This document shows, piece by piece, positions 35,050-46,995 of a stretch of 64,000 nucleotides of DNA. Location: NCBI RefSeq assembly GCF_025548535.1, contig NZ_JAJLQW010000001.1, forward strand, positions 682,001 through 746,000, read 5' to 3'. Both the position numbers and the translations under genes were made by a program. This DNA comes from Undibacterium sp. Jales W-56. Lineage in GTDB: Bacteria > Pseudomonadota > Gammaproteobacteria > Burkholderiales > Burkholderiaceae_D. The first letter of the stretch is position 1; each line of letters starts with the position of its first letter. A model generated the notes under the pieces. The model was not told where the DNA came from. It saw only the letters and a list, made by a program, of their open reading frames with translations, and ran no database searches.

Positions 35050-37113
35050 TCAAGCTGCCATGCCATGGTGGCGCAATAAAGCATCCACGGTAGGTTCGCG
35101 GCCACGGAAGGCTTTGAAGGATTCCAGCGCGGGGCGTGAGCCGCCGACTTCTAAGACTTCCGACTGGAATTTTTGACCTACGCTACGCGATAGTGTACTG
35201 CCTTCTGCCTTGCTTGCCTCTTCAAAAGCAGCATAAGCATCGGCTGACAACACTTCAGCCCATTTATAGCTGAAATAACCTGCCGCATAGCCGCCGGCAA
35301 AAATATGGCCGAACGAATGCTGAACGCGGTTGAAGTCCGGCGGTGTAAATACCGCAACTTGCTGCCGCACGGTATCCAGAATGCCTTGCACGTCGCGTTT
35401 GCTGCCGGTGCCGACTTCGTCATGCAGGCGCAGGTCGAACAGGGAGAATTCGACCTGGCGCAGAGTTTGCATCCCGGACTGGAAATTCCTGGCGGCGATC
35501 ATTTTGTCGTATAGCTCGCGCGGTAAGGGCGCACCAGTGTCGGCATGCGCCGTCATGCCTTGCAGGACATCCCATTCCCAGCAAAAATTCTCCATAAATT
35601 GGGACGGCAATTCGACCGCATCCCATTCCACGCCGGAGATGCCGGACACCGCTAACTCATCAACCTGGGTCAGCAAGTGATGCAAGCCATGTCCAGACTC
35701 ATGGAATAAGGTGATCACATCATCATGGGTGAACAGGGCGGGCCTGGTGACGCCATCCACCGTCACAGGCTCATTGAAGTTGCAGGTCAGATAGGCAACG
35801 GGCGTCTGTATGCCGTGCGCAGTGCGCCGGCGTCCGCGTGCATCATCCATCCAGGCGCCGCCACGTTTGCCATTGCGTGCGTACAGATCGAGATAAAACT
35901 GGCCGACCAGTTTGCCGTCTTTTTCTATGCGATAAAACTTGACGTCCTGATGCCAGACCGGTGCCGTGTCCGGTTTGATTTCAACCGCGAACAGGGTCTG
36001 GATCACATTAAACAAACCGGCAATCACTTGCGGCTCGGCAAAATACGGTTTCAATTCCTGTTCGGAAAAGGCGTAACGCTGTTCGCGTAATTTTTCGGAG
36101 GCATACGTGGTATCCCAGGCTTGCAGATCGGCGATACCCAGCTGTTCTCTGGCAAATACCCGCAGCTCAGCCAGATCTTTTTCGGCAAATGGACGGGCGC
36201 GCCTGGCCAGATCGAGCAGGAAACGACTGACTTCTGCCAGCGTCTCGGCCATCTTGGTCACCAGCGATACTTCCGCGAAATTATGGTAGCCAAGCAAGCT
36301 CGCTTCTTCCTGACGCAACTCCAGCAATTCCGCAATGATGGCGGTGTTATCCCATTCAGGTTTGCTGCCTAATTCGGAGGCCTTGGTGGCATTCGCGTGA
36401 TAGATCGTTTCCCGCAATTGGCGATTGTCCGCATATTGCAAGACCGGGAAATACGAGGGAAAGTGCAAAGTAAATTTATACCCTGTCTTGCCGTCTTTTT
36501 CTGCGGCGGATTTAGCTGCTTGCAAGACGTCTTCCGGCAAACCTTGTAATTCGTCGATGTTATCAATGAACAGGCCGTAATCATTGGTCGCATCGAGTAC
36601 GTTTTCCGAGAACCTGGTGGACAAGGCGGCTTGTCTTTCCTGGATTTCGGCATAGCGGATTTTTTTGTCGTCCGGCAGTTCTGCGCCGCCTAAGCGGAAA
36701 TCACGGATCGCATGGTTGACGATGGTTTTTCTGGCCGGCGAGAATTGCGCGAATGCCGCGCTGGCTTGCAGCGCTTTGTATTTGTCGAACAAGGCGAGGT
36801 TCTGTCCAAGGGATGTCCAGAACTCGGTCAGCAATGGCTGATTCTCATTGTAGGCGGCGCGTAATTCAGGGGTATCAACGACTGCATTTAAATGAGCGAC
36901 GATGCCCCAGGCGCGACCGAGTTTTTCGGTGGCATTTTCCAGCGGCTCGACAAAATTTTCCCAGCTGACTTGTGCGGCAGACGCCTCCAGGGCGGCGACC
37001 ACCGCACGGCTCTGCTCCAGCAGGCTGGCGATGGCGGGACCGACGTGTTCGGGTTTGATTGCGGCAAATTGCGGTAAATCGCTGAAGTCGAGCAGGGGAT
37101 TTTGTTGAGTCAT
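35050..37113 (-). CDS. prlC: Oligopeptidase A (M3 metallopeptidase)
   Basis: Oligopeptidase A is a cytoplasmic zinc endopeptidase that degrades signal peptides and other short peptides. The 687 residues match the M3A family. The zinc site is TLFHESGHGLHHLL, with His471, Glu472 and His475, and the third ligand is a Glu in the ISGVEWDAVELPSQFMENF segment. The N-terminal helical region starts PLLDFSDLPQFAAIKPEHV, which is typical for OpdA/PrlC. It lies 18 bases after folD and 15 before the DUF4124 gene, so the three share an operon. Confidence 0.97.
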   Translation of the reverse strand: MTQQNPLLDFSDLPQFAAIKPEHVGPAIASLLEQSRAVVAALEASAAQVSWENFVEPLENATEKLGRAWGIVAHLNAVVDTPELRAAYNENQPLLTEFWTSLGQNLALFDKYKALQASAAFAQFSPARKTIVNHAIRDFRLGGAELPDDKKIRYAEIQERQAALSTRFSENVLDATNDYGLFIDNIDELQGLPEDVLQAAKSAAEKDGKTGYKFTLHFPSYFPVLQYADNRQLRETIYHANATKASELGSKPEWDNTAIIAELLELRQEEASLLGYHNFAEVSLVTKMAETLAEVSRFLLDLARRARPFAEKDLAELRVFAREQLGIADLQAWDTTYASEKLREQRYAFSEQELKPYFAEPQVIAGLFNVIQTLFAVEIKPDTAPVWHQDVKFYRIEKDGKLVGQFYLDLYARNGKRGGAWMDDARGRRRTAHGIQTPVAYLTCNFNEPVTVDGVTRPALFTHDDVITLFHESGHGLHHLLTQVDELAVSGISGVEWDAVELPSQFMENFCWEWDVLQGMTAHADTGAPLPRELYDKMIAARNFQSGMQTLRQVEFSLFDLRLHDEVGTGSKRDVQGILDTVRQQVAVFTPPDFNRVQHSFGHIFAGGYAAGYFSYKWAEVLSADAYAAFEEASKAEGSTLSRSVGQKFQSEVLEVGGSRPALESFKAFRGREPTVDALLRHHGMAA

Positions 37114-37131
37114 CTGTTGGCCTTAATGTAT

Positions 37132-37977
37132 TTAAATGCGTTCTGCAGCTTCTATCGTGTTGACCAGCAGCATCGTGATCGTCATCGGGCCTACGCCGCC
37201 CGGTACCGGCGTGATATAGCCAGCCACTTCTTTAACGTTCGCATAATCGACGTCGCCGCACAATTTGCCTTCGTCATCGCGGTTCATGCCGACGTCGAGT
37301 ACCACGGCGCCGGGTTTGACCATGTCGGCCGTCACGATATTGCGTTTGCCGGTGGCAACGACCAGGATGTCGGCATTGCGGGTGTGCGCGCCGAGATCGC
37401 GGGTCTTGGAATTGCAGATGGTGACGGTAGCGCCCGCTTGCAAGAGCAACATCGCCTGCGGCTTACCGACAATATTCGATGCACCGACCACCACGGCATT
37501 CGCGCCGCGCACCGGATAGTTGATGGATTCCAGCATTTTCATCACGCCGTAGGGCGTGCAAGGGCGGAACAGCGGCTGTCCGGTCATCAGCAAACCGGCG
37601 TTGCTGATATGGAAGCCATCGACGTCCTTGTCGGCGGCGATGGCTTCGATCACTTTATTCGCATCGATATGCGCCGGCAGCGGCAATTGCACCAGGATGC
37701 CGTTGATCTTGCTGTCCCGGTTGAGGCGGTCGATATGCGCGAGCAGGGCGATTTCGCTCAAATCGGCGTCGTATTTTTCCAATACCGAATAAAACCCGCA
37801 ATCTTCGCAAGCTTTGACCTTGTTGCGCACATACACCTGTGAGGCCGGATTTTCTCCGACCAGAATCACTGCCAGACCGGGTTGCTTGCCTTGGGCGGTC
37901 AAGGCGGCGGCACGTTGTGTGACTTCGGTACGAATTTGTTGTGAAAGTTGGGTTCCGCTGATGATGTGGGCTGTCAT
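37132..37977 (-). CDS. folD: Bifunctional methylene-THF dehydrogenase / methenyl-THF cyclohydrolase
   Basis: FolD converts 5,10-methylene-tetrahydrofolate to 10-formyl-tetrahydrofolate with NADP. The 281 residues show the catalytic region [30 protein letters not shown], which includes the essential Tyr and Lys, the conserved [12 protein letters not shown], and the NADP-binding [22 protein letters not shown]. The [21 protein letters not shown] ending is the family C-terminal signature. It heads the minus-strand run folD-prlC-glutaredoxin-like. Nothing unusual is seen. Confidence 0.98.
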   Translation of the reverse strand: MTAHIISGTQLSQQIRTEVTQRAAALTAQGKQPGLAVILVGENPASQVYVRNKVKACEDCGFYSVLEKYDADLSEIALLAHIDRLNRDSKINGILVQLPLPAHIDANKVIEAIAADKDVDGFHISNAGLLMTGQPLFRPCTPYGVMKMLESINYPVRGANAVVVGASNIVGKPQAMLLLQAGATVTICNSKTRDLGAHTRNADILVVATGKRNIVTADMVKPGAVVLDVGMNRDDEGKLCGDVDYANVKEVAGYITPVPGGVGPMTITMLLVNTIEAAERI

Positions 37978-38286
37978 GGTGGGCTTTGCAAAAGAAGATC
38001 AAGGCGAGATTATAAATTATGCGGTGGGTAGCGCGGAACATTACACCGTGGCGACGCAGATGCGGGACGACGATCGAGGCTGATATAGCTATGGGAGTCG
38101 GGCAAAACAACCGCAGGGGACGCAGAATAAGAAAGAGTTTCCTTTGCGTCATTTAATATACTACACCTGAGTATATTTTTATATGCGCTTATAAATGGCG
38201 CGGATCAGGATGTTTTTTATGTGGAAATAAGGGGATTATGTGAATTTGAAGTATGGGAAGCGTTGCCAACATCGATCGGACAGGCA
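37978..38286. other. Intergenic region upstream of folD
   Basis: These 309 bases separate folD from the RodZ-like gene, which ends at 38287 on the same strand. The middle (about 38145-38200) is AT-rich and may hold the folD promoter, but no convincing pair of boxes or hairpin terminator was found. No coding frame is supported. Confidence 0.55.
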
Positions 38287-38817
38287 TCAGCCTTTTAGCG
38301 GCTTAAAGACCAGCCACAAGAGCGCCAGCAATCCTATTGCGGCTACCGACAGCAGGAGTTTGAATGATTTGGCACGGGTTTTAGCATCGTCCGGTTTAGC
38401 GGCAGTGCGCATTGATTTGGCGTCGCGGCTCGTCGCTGCATCCATTGCGGTTTGACTGAGATCGGCCGTCAGCAAGGCAATGACAGGAGCGGGATCGAGT
38501 TTGAGCAATTTGGCATAAGCGCGCACGAAACCTTTGATGACGGCAGGTTCTGGCAAGCCAGCGTAGTCGTCTGCTTCCAGCGAGCGGATCTGGCGCGGCG
38601 CCAGTCTAAGCTGAGAGGCGACTTGCTCGACCGACCAGCCTAGGGCATTTCTGGCGGCCAGCAGTTTTGCTCCGGGAGACTTGGCCAGTCTCTCTGCGTC
38701 TGCGACCGATAACTCAGGCGCGATTGGCTGCCCCAAGCGGGATTCGATCAGTTCCTGATATTGAAAGCTCCCCGTTGCTTCAAACAGAACCGGTTCGCCT
38801 GAGACTGGATCACTCAT
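38287..38817 (-). CDS. Short RodZ-like helix-turn-helix membrane protein
   Basis: This 176-residue protein has a cro-type helix-turn-helix of the RodZ class at about residues 48-110 (GAKLLAARNALGWSVEQVASQLRLAPRQIRSLEADDYAGLPEPAVIKGFVRAYAKLLKLDP), a basic juxtamembrane stretch and one transmembrane helix at about 155-173 (LLLSVAAIGLLALLWLVF). It ends four residues later, so the periplasmic domain (DUF4115) of true RodZ is absent. The ATG at 38817 has GAGGAG four bases upstream; a GTG four codons earlier is inferior. It may be a shape or membrane-linked adaptor; no partner gene is adjacent. Confidence 0.82.
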   Translation of the reverse strand: MSDPVSGEPVLFEATGSFQYQELIESRLGQPIAPELSVADAERLAKSPGAKLLAARNALGWSVEQVASQLRLAPRQIRSLEADDYAGLPEPAVIKGFVRAYAKLLKLDPAPVIALLTADLSQTAMDAATSRDAKSMRTAAKPDDAKTRAKSFKLLLSVAAIGLLALLWLVFKPLKG

Positions 38818-39039
38818 TAAACTCCTCACAAAAAGATGGCATATTGTTAATGAATATGCCGACTATAGCATCATACCTGGGTTTTTAGCCTGGTTCTGAC
38901 CCGGCGGACTGTTTGAAGTTCAGTGCAACCGGTTCTTCGGGCCATATTAAAAATATAGTGATAAAACACTAAATTGCCAGCACCAAATTACCAACCATGA
39001 CATAGGCTATTGCTCAATACATTATGATGTAATCGCGCA

Positions 39040-39070
39040 GGCAGGTTCGGCAATGCTTGTCGAACCTGCC
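39040..39070. repeat. 10-bp inverted repeat
   Basis: GGCAGGTTCG (39040-39049) and CGAACCTGCC (39061-39070) are perfect complements around an 11-base loop. No T-run follows on either strand, so it is not a standard terminator; it could be a dispersed repeat or an operator. Confidence 0.6.
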
Positions 39071-39275
39071 TAACGGTCGCAGAAACTGTCGTAAAACTAG
39101 CGTTGAATCGTCAGACTTTGCATCGGGCCTGTCGCTGATTTGCTGAGAATCAGGTAAGCTGCGGTACTCTAAAGCAATGTTTCATATGAGTGGTATTTTG
39201 GGATTGATTTCAAGATGCGGGAATCGTCCTGAGTGCCACGATAAGTGGCCTGCAGTCCTGCTTTGATCGAAAAAA

Positions 39276-39301
39276 TAGACAGATAAATTAGACAGATAAA
39301 T
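39276..39301 (+). repeat. Perfect 13-bp tandem duplication
   Basis: TAGACAGATAAAT occurs twice back to back (39276-39288 and 39289-39301), about 100 bases upstream of the FHA gene. It could be a slippage product or paired regulator sites. Confidence 0.7.
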
Positions 39302-39399
39302 AAGCGGCAATGGCGATCAGGTCACGCGCCGTCATCCCGGATGGCGACGGACCTGTTTCGGTTTGCTGGCCTCCTCATCTCGTTTTTGGATAATTAATT

Positions 39400-40677
39400 A
39401 TGATTAAAATTGCCGTCGTTTCATACAATGATGAAAATCCTCTGCAGCCGCTGTCCGCTATTTTTGGTGCGGATCAGGCGACGATAGGACGCAGCGACGA
39501 CAATTTCTTCGTGTTACCGGATCCCAAACACTTTGTGTCCCGCTCGCAGGCGAAAGTCTGGAGTGACGGGACGCGTCATCAACTCATTAATCTCAGCCTG
39601 GCCAATCCCATCCAGCTTAATGGCAAAGAAATTGAGGCCGAGCGTGCCTACGATATTCATGCCGGCGATCAGATTCAAATCGGCTTGTACCTGCTCAGCG
39701 TCTGTGTCGTAGAGGACGTCGATGGAATCAGCGTCCATGCCGCCGAGGTGCAGGCACAGGCGGCGGCAACCGAGGCGGACAAGCTCAGCACAATCTCCGG
39801 CCAGAAAATAGCCGCACGCCCGGCCGTCAGCGCGCCATTGCCGAAACAGGCAGCGGCGAGCGCCGGCGCCAGATCGACAAGCCAGCCGCCCCAGTTTTTG
39901 CTGCGCCCCGAGGCAGGTGACGGCCAGTCCCTTACTTCATCTGCCCCAGCGGTAGCCGCCTCATCCATGCCGCCGGCGGCGCAGGCAAGAGTTGCTGCGG
40001 CCCCGTTCCATGCCGGGAGCACTGAGCCAGCGGCGATGACAAGATCCGGCGACGCCGCCAGGTCGGCAGCCGATGCCGACGAATTACTGCAGGCATTTTT
40101 GAAAGGCGCAGGGCTTCCTGATTTGAACCTGTCTTCCGGCCTGACGGTCGAGCTGATGGAAACCCTGGGCAAGCTGATGGCAACTTCGGTAAAGGGGACC
40201 ATGGGACTGATTTCCCAGCGCGCCCTGGTCAAGCGCGAAGTGAACGCAGAACTCACCATGGTGGTTTTGCGAAAAAATAACCCTTTGAAATTTTTCCCGG
40301 ATAGCGACACCGTATTGACGCAGATGTTGCGCAAGAAAATGCCGGGTTTTATGGCGCCGGAAGAGGCGATGGAAGATGCCTTCCTTGATTTGCAGGCGCA
40401 CCAGCTCGGCGTCGTAGCGGGAATGAAGGCTGCCATGGATGCCTTGACCCATAAATTGCAGCCCAGCCGGTTTGAGCAGCGCGTCGGGGCGCCCGGTTTT
40501 TTTGACTCGATCAATCCGGCACGTCGCAAGGCATTAATGTGGGATCATTTTTCTGAAGTGTTCAACACGATTTCACTGGAATCAAAAGATGAATTTCAAT
40601 CCCTGTTCGGCAAAGAATTTCTGGCGGCGTATGAAAAGGAAGTTGAGCGTGTCAGGCACGATGTACAGGCTTCCTGA
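39400..40677 (+). CDS. tagH: Type VI secretion-associated FHA protein (TagH/Fha type)
   Basis: This is a phosphothreonine-binding scaffold of 425 residues. The N-terminal FHA domain (about residues 10-100) shows IGRSDDNFFVLPDPKHFVSRSQAKV, with Gly30-Arg31 and the Ser-Arg loop, and IQLNGKEI near 71. A low-complexity Ala/Pro linker occupies residues 110-220. The C-terminal region (about 225-420), from ELLQAFLKGAGLPDLNLSSGLTVELMETLGKLM to VERV, is the domain specific to type VI secretion FHA proteins. In Pseudomonas, Fha1 is phosphorylated by PpkA and dephosphorylated by PppA to trigger assembly, and both partners follow here. Confidence 0.9.
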   Translation: MIKIAVVSYNDENPLQPLSAIFGADQATIGRSDDNFFVLPDPKHFVSRSQAKVWSDGTRHQLINLSLANPIQLNGKEIEAERAYDIHAGDQIQIGLYLLSVCVVEDVDGISVHAAEVQAQAAATEADKLSTISGQKIAARPAVSAPLPKQAAASAGARSTSQPPQFLLRPEAGDGQSLTSSAPAVAASSMPPAAQARVAAAPFHAGSTEPAAMTRSGDAARSAADADELLQAFLKGAGLPDLNLSSGLTVELMETLGKLMATSVKGTMGLISQRALVKREVNAELTMVVLRKNNPLKFFPDSDTVLTQMLRKKMPGFMAPEEAMEDAFLDLQAHQLGVVAGMKAAMDALTHKLQPSRFEQRVGAPGFFDSINPARRKALMWDHFSEVFNTISLESKDEFQSLFGKEFLAAYEKEVERVRHDVQAS

Positions 40678-40704
40678 TTAAGCTCTCTCACGATCATTCA
40701 TAAA

Positions 40705-41490
40705 ATGCACCTGGACATCGCTCAAATCACCGGCATCGGTGATAGACAGACCAATCAAGATGCACTGGCCAGTGCGCTTGCCGACGATCTGGCGTGCTTC
40801 GTCCTGGCCGATGGCACCGGCGGTCATGAAGGCGGCGAGCTCGCCGCGAACCTGGTGGTCGACAGCATCATAGGAAAATTTTTACAAGAGGCCTCATTCA
40901 GCGCACGGGCGCTGCGCTCGTATGTGGACTGGGCGATACATACAGTCGCGCAGCAGAAAGCGGGCAACCTCAAACAACAGCAGATGAGTGCGACCGTGGC
41001 GACGCTCCTGATTGATCGGAGCAACCGCTGCGCTTTATGGGCGCATCTCGGTGATACGCGCATCTATCTGTTCCGGCGCGGGAAAATTATCGCGATCTCC
41101 AAAGATCACAGCCAGGCGCAGAGGATGGTGGACGCCGGCTATGCCGAGTACGCTACGTTGCGGCAGCACCCGCAACGTAGCGTATTATTTGCAGCCATAG
41201 GGGCTGAAGGGGATAGTATCCCTGAAATCACCACGGAGGCGATCACCTTGCAGGAAGGCGATGCGTTTCTCATGTGTAGCGACGGCTTTTGGGAATGGGT
41301 GCATGAAGATGAGATGGAGCAAACGCTGGTTAGCGCACCAAACACCGATGCGTGGCTGAGCCAGATGGCGATCATTGCCGGGCAAAATAACAGTACAAGC
41401 AAGATCGACAGGGATAATTTTTCCGCTTTCGCCGTATGTTTAAAAGAGGCAGATACGGCGGCAAACAGGATGCCAAATATGACAAGCTGA
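40705..41490 (+). CDS. PP2C-family Ser/Thr phosphatase (PppA type)
   Basis: This is a 261-residue metal-dependent protein phosphatase. PP2C motifs are present: TNQDALASA (usual RxxNED position), VLADGTGGHEGGELAANL with the metal Asp, LWAHLGDTRIYLFRRGKI, DHSQAQRMVDAGY, MCSDGFWEW and the last metal Asp in IDRDNFSAFAV. All metal-binding positions appear intact. It starts 27 bases after the FHA gene and precedes the kinase. By analogy with PppA it reverses the kinase reaction on the FHA protein. No transmembrane helix is seen, so it is cytoplasmic. Confidence 0.9.
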   Translation: MHLDIAQITGIGDRQTNQDALASALADDLACFVLADGTGGHEGGELAANLVVDSIIGKFLQEASFSARALRSYVDWAIHTVAQQKAGNLKQQQMSATVATLLIDRSNRCALWAHLGDTRIYLFRRGKIIAISKDHSQAQRMVDAGYAEYATLRQHPQRSVLFAAIGAEGDSIPEITTEAITLQEGDAFLMCSDGFWEWVHEDEMEQTLVSAPNTDAWLSQMAIIAGQNNSTSKIDRDNFSAFAVCLKEADTAANRMPNMTS

Positions 41491-41546
41491 GCTCCATCCA
41501 TGAACAATCTGATTACCGTAAAACGTTTATATCTTTCGGATAAGCC

Positions 41547-43247
41547 TTGAACACAGAAAAAATACTCGCCGATGCAATGTCAACCCCAGCGTCAGCTCAC
41601 GCTCCTGGCGAGAATTGTCTCGCCGTTGGCACGCGGCTCAACGATTTTGAGATCACCGGCGTTCTGGGTGAGGGCGGCTTTGGCATCGTCTATCTGGCAT
41701 TCGATCATTCCCTGCAACGCACTGTCGCGATAAAAGAGTATATGCCGGGGGCATTGGCGGGACGTACCTCCGATGCCAGTGTGGTAGTGCGGGCCGAGCG
41801 TCACAAAAAAACCTTCGATGCAGGTTTAAAAAGCTTCATTAACGAAGCACGTCTGTTAGCCCAGTTCGATCATCCATCCCTGGTGCATGTCTATCGATTT
41901 TGGGAAGAAAACAAAACCGCCTACATGGTCATGCGCTATTACGACGGCCAGACGCTGAAAGACATCGTCAATACCCGACCCGAGGTGGTTACAGAGGATT
42001 GGCTGAAATCGATTATCAAACAAATTCTGGAAGCCCTGGACACACTGTATCGCGCCAAAATCCTGCACAGGGATATCTCGCCGGATAACATCATCGTGCA
42101 AAAAAACGGCGACGCGGTACTGCTGGATTTCGGTTCTGCACGCCAGATCATCGGCGATATGACGCAAGGCATCACGGTCATTTTAAAACCGGGTTACGCG
42201 CCGGTAGAGCAGTATTCGGATGATTGCGAAATGGAGCAGGGGCCCTGGACCGACATCTATGCACTGGCCGCGGTTATTTATTTCACGATTGTCAAAGCGT
42301 CGCCGCCGATCTCGGTAGCCCGTGTCGTGAAAGATTCTTTAGCGCCGCTGCAAGGTCTGACGGAATCGGGATTCAGCCAACAGTTTCGGATGGCAGTTGA
42401 TCGCAGTCTGGCGATACAGCCGCAAGACCGGCCCCAGAGCGTCGAGGCGTTCCGTCGGTCCCTGGGGATCGCCGAGCTGGATACTGCGCGCAATTTCCAG
42501 ACCGGCCGCTCCGGTATTGACGATCCCGCTGACGAGGTGGCAAGAATCGCCCGCATTAAAAATGCGCCCTACACCAAGGTGGCACAGGCTAATTTTAGCC
42601 ATCTTGATGCCGCCGCCGATACGCGCAACGTTCAGGCAACCAAGAGCCGTATCGGAACGCCGCACAAGCTGGCAGCAGCGCTGGGCGTGTTATTGTTAGC
42701 CGGGCTTGGGACTTATCTTGCCATGCGTCCCGAGCAGGCGATCCCACCTGTGCCGCCCTCAATCCCAGAGCCGCAACCAACAGTACAGGCGAAAGCCGAT
42801 CCAGTCGATCCGGTGACGCCACCCCAGGCGCAATCAGCCTCAGCCAGTACGCCAGAGCTGAGCGAGGAGCAAATAGCCTGGACGACATTAGAGAACGCCC
42901 CGAACGTTACGCCAAAAGCGCTCGCCGCGTTTTTGCAGCAATACCCCAAAGGCCAATTCGCCGACGCGGCACAGGCACGGCTGACCGACCTGAATAAAGC
43001 GGTTACGCCGGCGTCGGAAGAGAAGGTGCTCCGCAAGGTCAATATAAAGCTAGCCATCAAACCCTGGGGCACCGTATTTGTCGATGGCGTGCAAGCGGGA
43101 GCGAGCCCGCCTTTAAAACAGTTAAATCTATCTTTGGGAAAGCATAAAATCAGGGTGACGAATCCGGGGTTCCCGGATTTTGTAACAGAAGTGGACGTCA
43201 AGAAAGATGCCGTCGGCCGTATTGAATATGAGTTCGCTAACAAATAA
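41547..43247 (+). CDS. Transmembrane Ser/Thr protein kinase with PEGA domain (PpkA-like)
   Basis: This is a Hanks-type kinase of 566 residues. The kinase domain (about 30-300) has the glycine loop VLGEGGFGIVYLAFD, the Lys in VAIKEYMPG, the catalytic loop ILHRDISPDNIIVQ and the metal motif LLDFGSARQI, so it should be active. A transmembrane helix follows at about 373-394 (KLAAALGVLLLAGLGTYLAM), then a Pro-rich region and a PEGA domain at about 495-555 (VNIKLAIKPWGTVFVDGVQAGASPPLKQLNLSLGKHKI). The frame opens with TTG at 41547; an ATG at 41577 is an alternative, and neither has a good ribosome-binding site. It probably phosphorylates the FHA protein. Confidence 0.92.
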   Translation: MNTEKILADAMSTPASAHAPGENCLAVGTRLNDFEITGVLGEGGFGIVYLAFDHSLQRTVAIKEYMPGALAGRTSDASVVVRAERHKKTFDAGLKSFINEARLLAQFDHPSLVHVYRFWEENKTAYMVMRYYDGQTLKDIVNTRPEVVTEDWLKSIIKQILEALDTLYRAKILHRDISPDNIIVQKNGDAVLLDFGSARQIIGDMTQGITVILKPGYAPVEQYSDDCEMEQGPWTDIYALAAVIYFTIVKASPPISVARVVKDSLAPLQGLTESGFSQQFRMAVDRSLAIQPQDRPQSVEAFRRSLGIAELDTARNFQTGRSGIDDPADEVARIARIKNAPYTKVAQANFSHLDAAADTRNVQATKSRIGTPHKLAAALGVLLLAGLGTYLAMRPEQAIPPVPPSIPEPQPTVQAKADPVDPVTPPQAQSASASTPELSEEQIAWTTLENAPNVTPKALAAFLQQYPKGQFADAAQARLTDLNKAVTPASEEKVLRKVNIKLAIKPWGTVFVDGVQAGASPPLKQLNLSLGKHKIRVTNPGFPDFVTEVDVKKDAVGRIEYEFANK

Positions 43248-43258
43248 GCTTGATCCCC

Positions 43259-43747
43259 ATGAACACCATTTATAAATTCAGTCATATATGTTTGCTCGCA
43301 GTCGCTGCCATCAGCATGCCCGGGTGCGAGAGCCTGCAAAAAATAACGGCGCCATTAAAGCCGGCAGTCAAACCCAAGGAAGTCAAACCGGCACCGCAAG
43401 CCGTCGCAACTCCGCCTGAATCACCCGCAGCAGTGCCGCCGCCTGCCAGCAACGGCGATGCCATTGCATTAAAAGAGGGGCTGAGTTTGTATAACGACGG
43501 CGATTACAACGGCGCCATCAAGAAGCTGAGCGGCTCTACCGACATATGGAGTGGGCATAACAAGGCCATCCAGTTAAACGCCTTAAAAACCATGGCATTC
43601 TCGTATTGCGTCACTTCCAGGACGCAACTATGCCGCCAGCAATTCGAGCGCGCCCTGAAACTCGATCCCAGTTTTGACTTATTGCCCAGCGAAATCGGCC
43701 ATCCGATCTGGGGGCCGGTATTCTTAAAAGCCAAGAAGGCGAAGTAA
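43259..43747 (+). CDS. TssQ-type type VI secretion lipoprotein
   Basis: This is a 162-residue lipoprotein. The signal ends ISMPGCESL, with the lipobox Cys23, followed by a Lys/Pro-rich spacer. Residues about 70-160 form TPR-like helices (ALKEGLSLYNDGDYNGAIKKLSGSTDIW and AFSYCVTSRTQLCRQQFERALKLDPSFDLLPSEIGHPIWGPVF). This pattern fits TssQ-family lipoproteins found with the kinase-phosphatase-FHA genes. The ATG at 43259 is preferred to a TTG three codons upstream; ribosome-binding sequence is weak. It starts 11 bases after the kinase stop, ending the four-gene module. Confidence 0.82.
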   Translation: MNTIYKFSHICLLAVAAISMPGCESLQKITAPLKPAVKPKEVKPAPQAVATPPESPAAVPPPASNGDAIALKEGLSLYNDGDYNGAIKKLSGSTDIWSGHNKAIQLNALKTMAFSYCVTSRTQLCRQQFERALKLDPSFDLLPSEIGHPIWGPVFLKAKKAK

Positions 43748-44289
43748 GCGTCGCATCCCGGTGGCATTCATTTTCCGGTGTACCGGGACTTTCGTCACTC
43801 ATGAACCGCGAATTTTTATTGCAAGTAGAAATAAAATATCTGGCATACGCATTTAAGCAATTGCTCGACATTCATTGATCGTCGTCCGGACGCTACCAGC
43901 TATTTCGCCATTCACATACAGCCTCGCTTGCGCGCCGTTGGTTGCCGCAAATACGATGCTTTCAAATGACCATCTGAGCGGCGGCATTTCCCACCATTCT
44001 CTTCCTCTTTTATCCGTGATGTGCGGTTGGCGGCATTGGTCTGGCCTATGGCCAATTGCTTATGCCTACCAAGCGGCCTAATCACGACCAAAGCATTCGG
44101 TCGTCTAAAGTCGATATGTTGCGCCGCACACAAAATATCGCATTATGAAATCGTATATCGCTATTTGAAAAATTAAAAAGTCCTGTTAGAATGCTTTCGC
44201 ACGCAATTAATATGATGTAAATACAAGCACTAATTTGTCGATTCGCCACCGCGCTTCACTTAGAAAGCGCATTAACAGGAGACCGCGTT
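43748..44289. other. Intergenic region upstream of aceE
   Basis: The 542 bases hold no supported gene. The first 300 bases have scattered short frames without ribosome-binding sites. The last 130 bases contain the aceE promoter (44165-44192) and an untranslated leader of about 90 bases ending in AGGAGA before the start. No riboswitch pattern was recognised. Confidence 0.6.
44165..44192 (+). promoter_or_regulatory. Candidate promoter of the aceE operon
   Basis: TTGAAA (44165-44170) and TAGAAT (44187-44192) are separated by 16 bases, a good sigma-70 pair. A start near 44199 gives a leader of about 90 bases. No PdhR-like operator was found. Confidence 0.55.
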
Positions 44290-46986
<2,697 letters not shown>

Positions 46987-46995
46987 CAGCATGAG

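Larger units (their letters stand above)
38818..39399. other. 580-bp intergenic region with hairpin and tandem duplication
   Basis: No gene is supported here. It contains a 10-bp inverted repeat (39040-39070), a perfect 13-base tandem duplication (39276-39301) and about 100 bases before the FHA gene that should hold its promoter. The sequence marks the border between housekeeping genes and the secretion-signalling module. Confidence 0.6.

Noticed and set aside
43875-44133. Short frames in the aceE upstream region considered as a pseudogene or RNA gene
   Set aside because: No protein family or RNA fold could be recognised in either strand.
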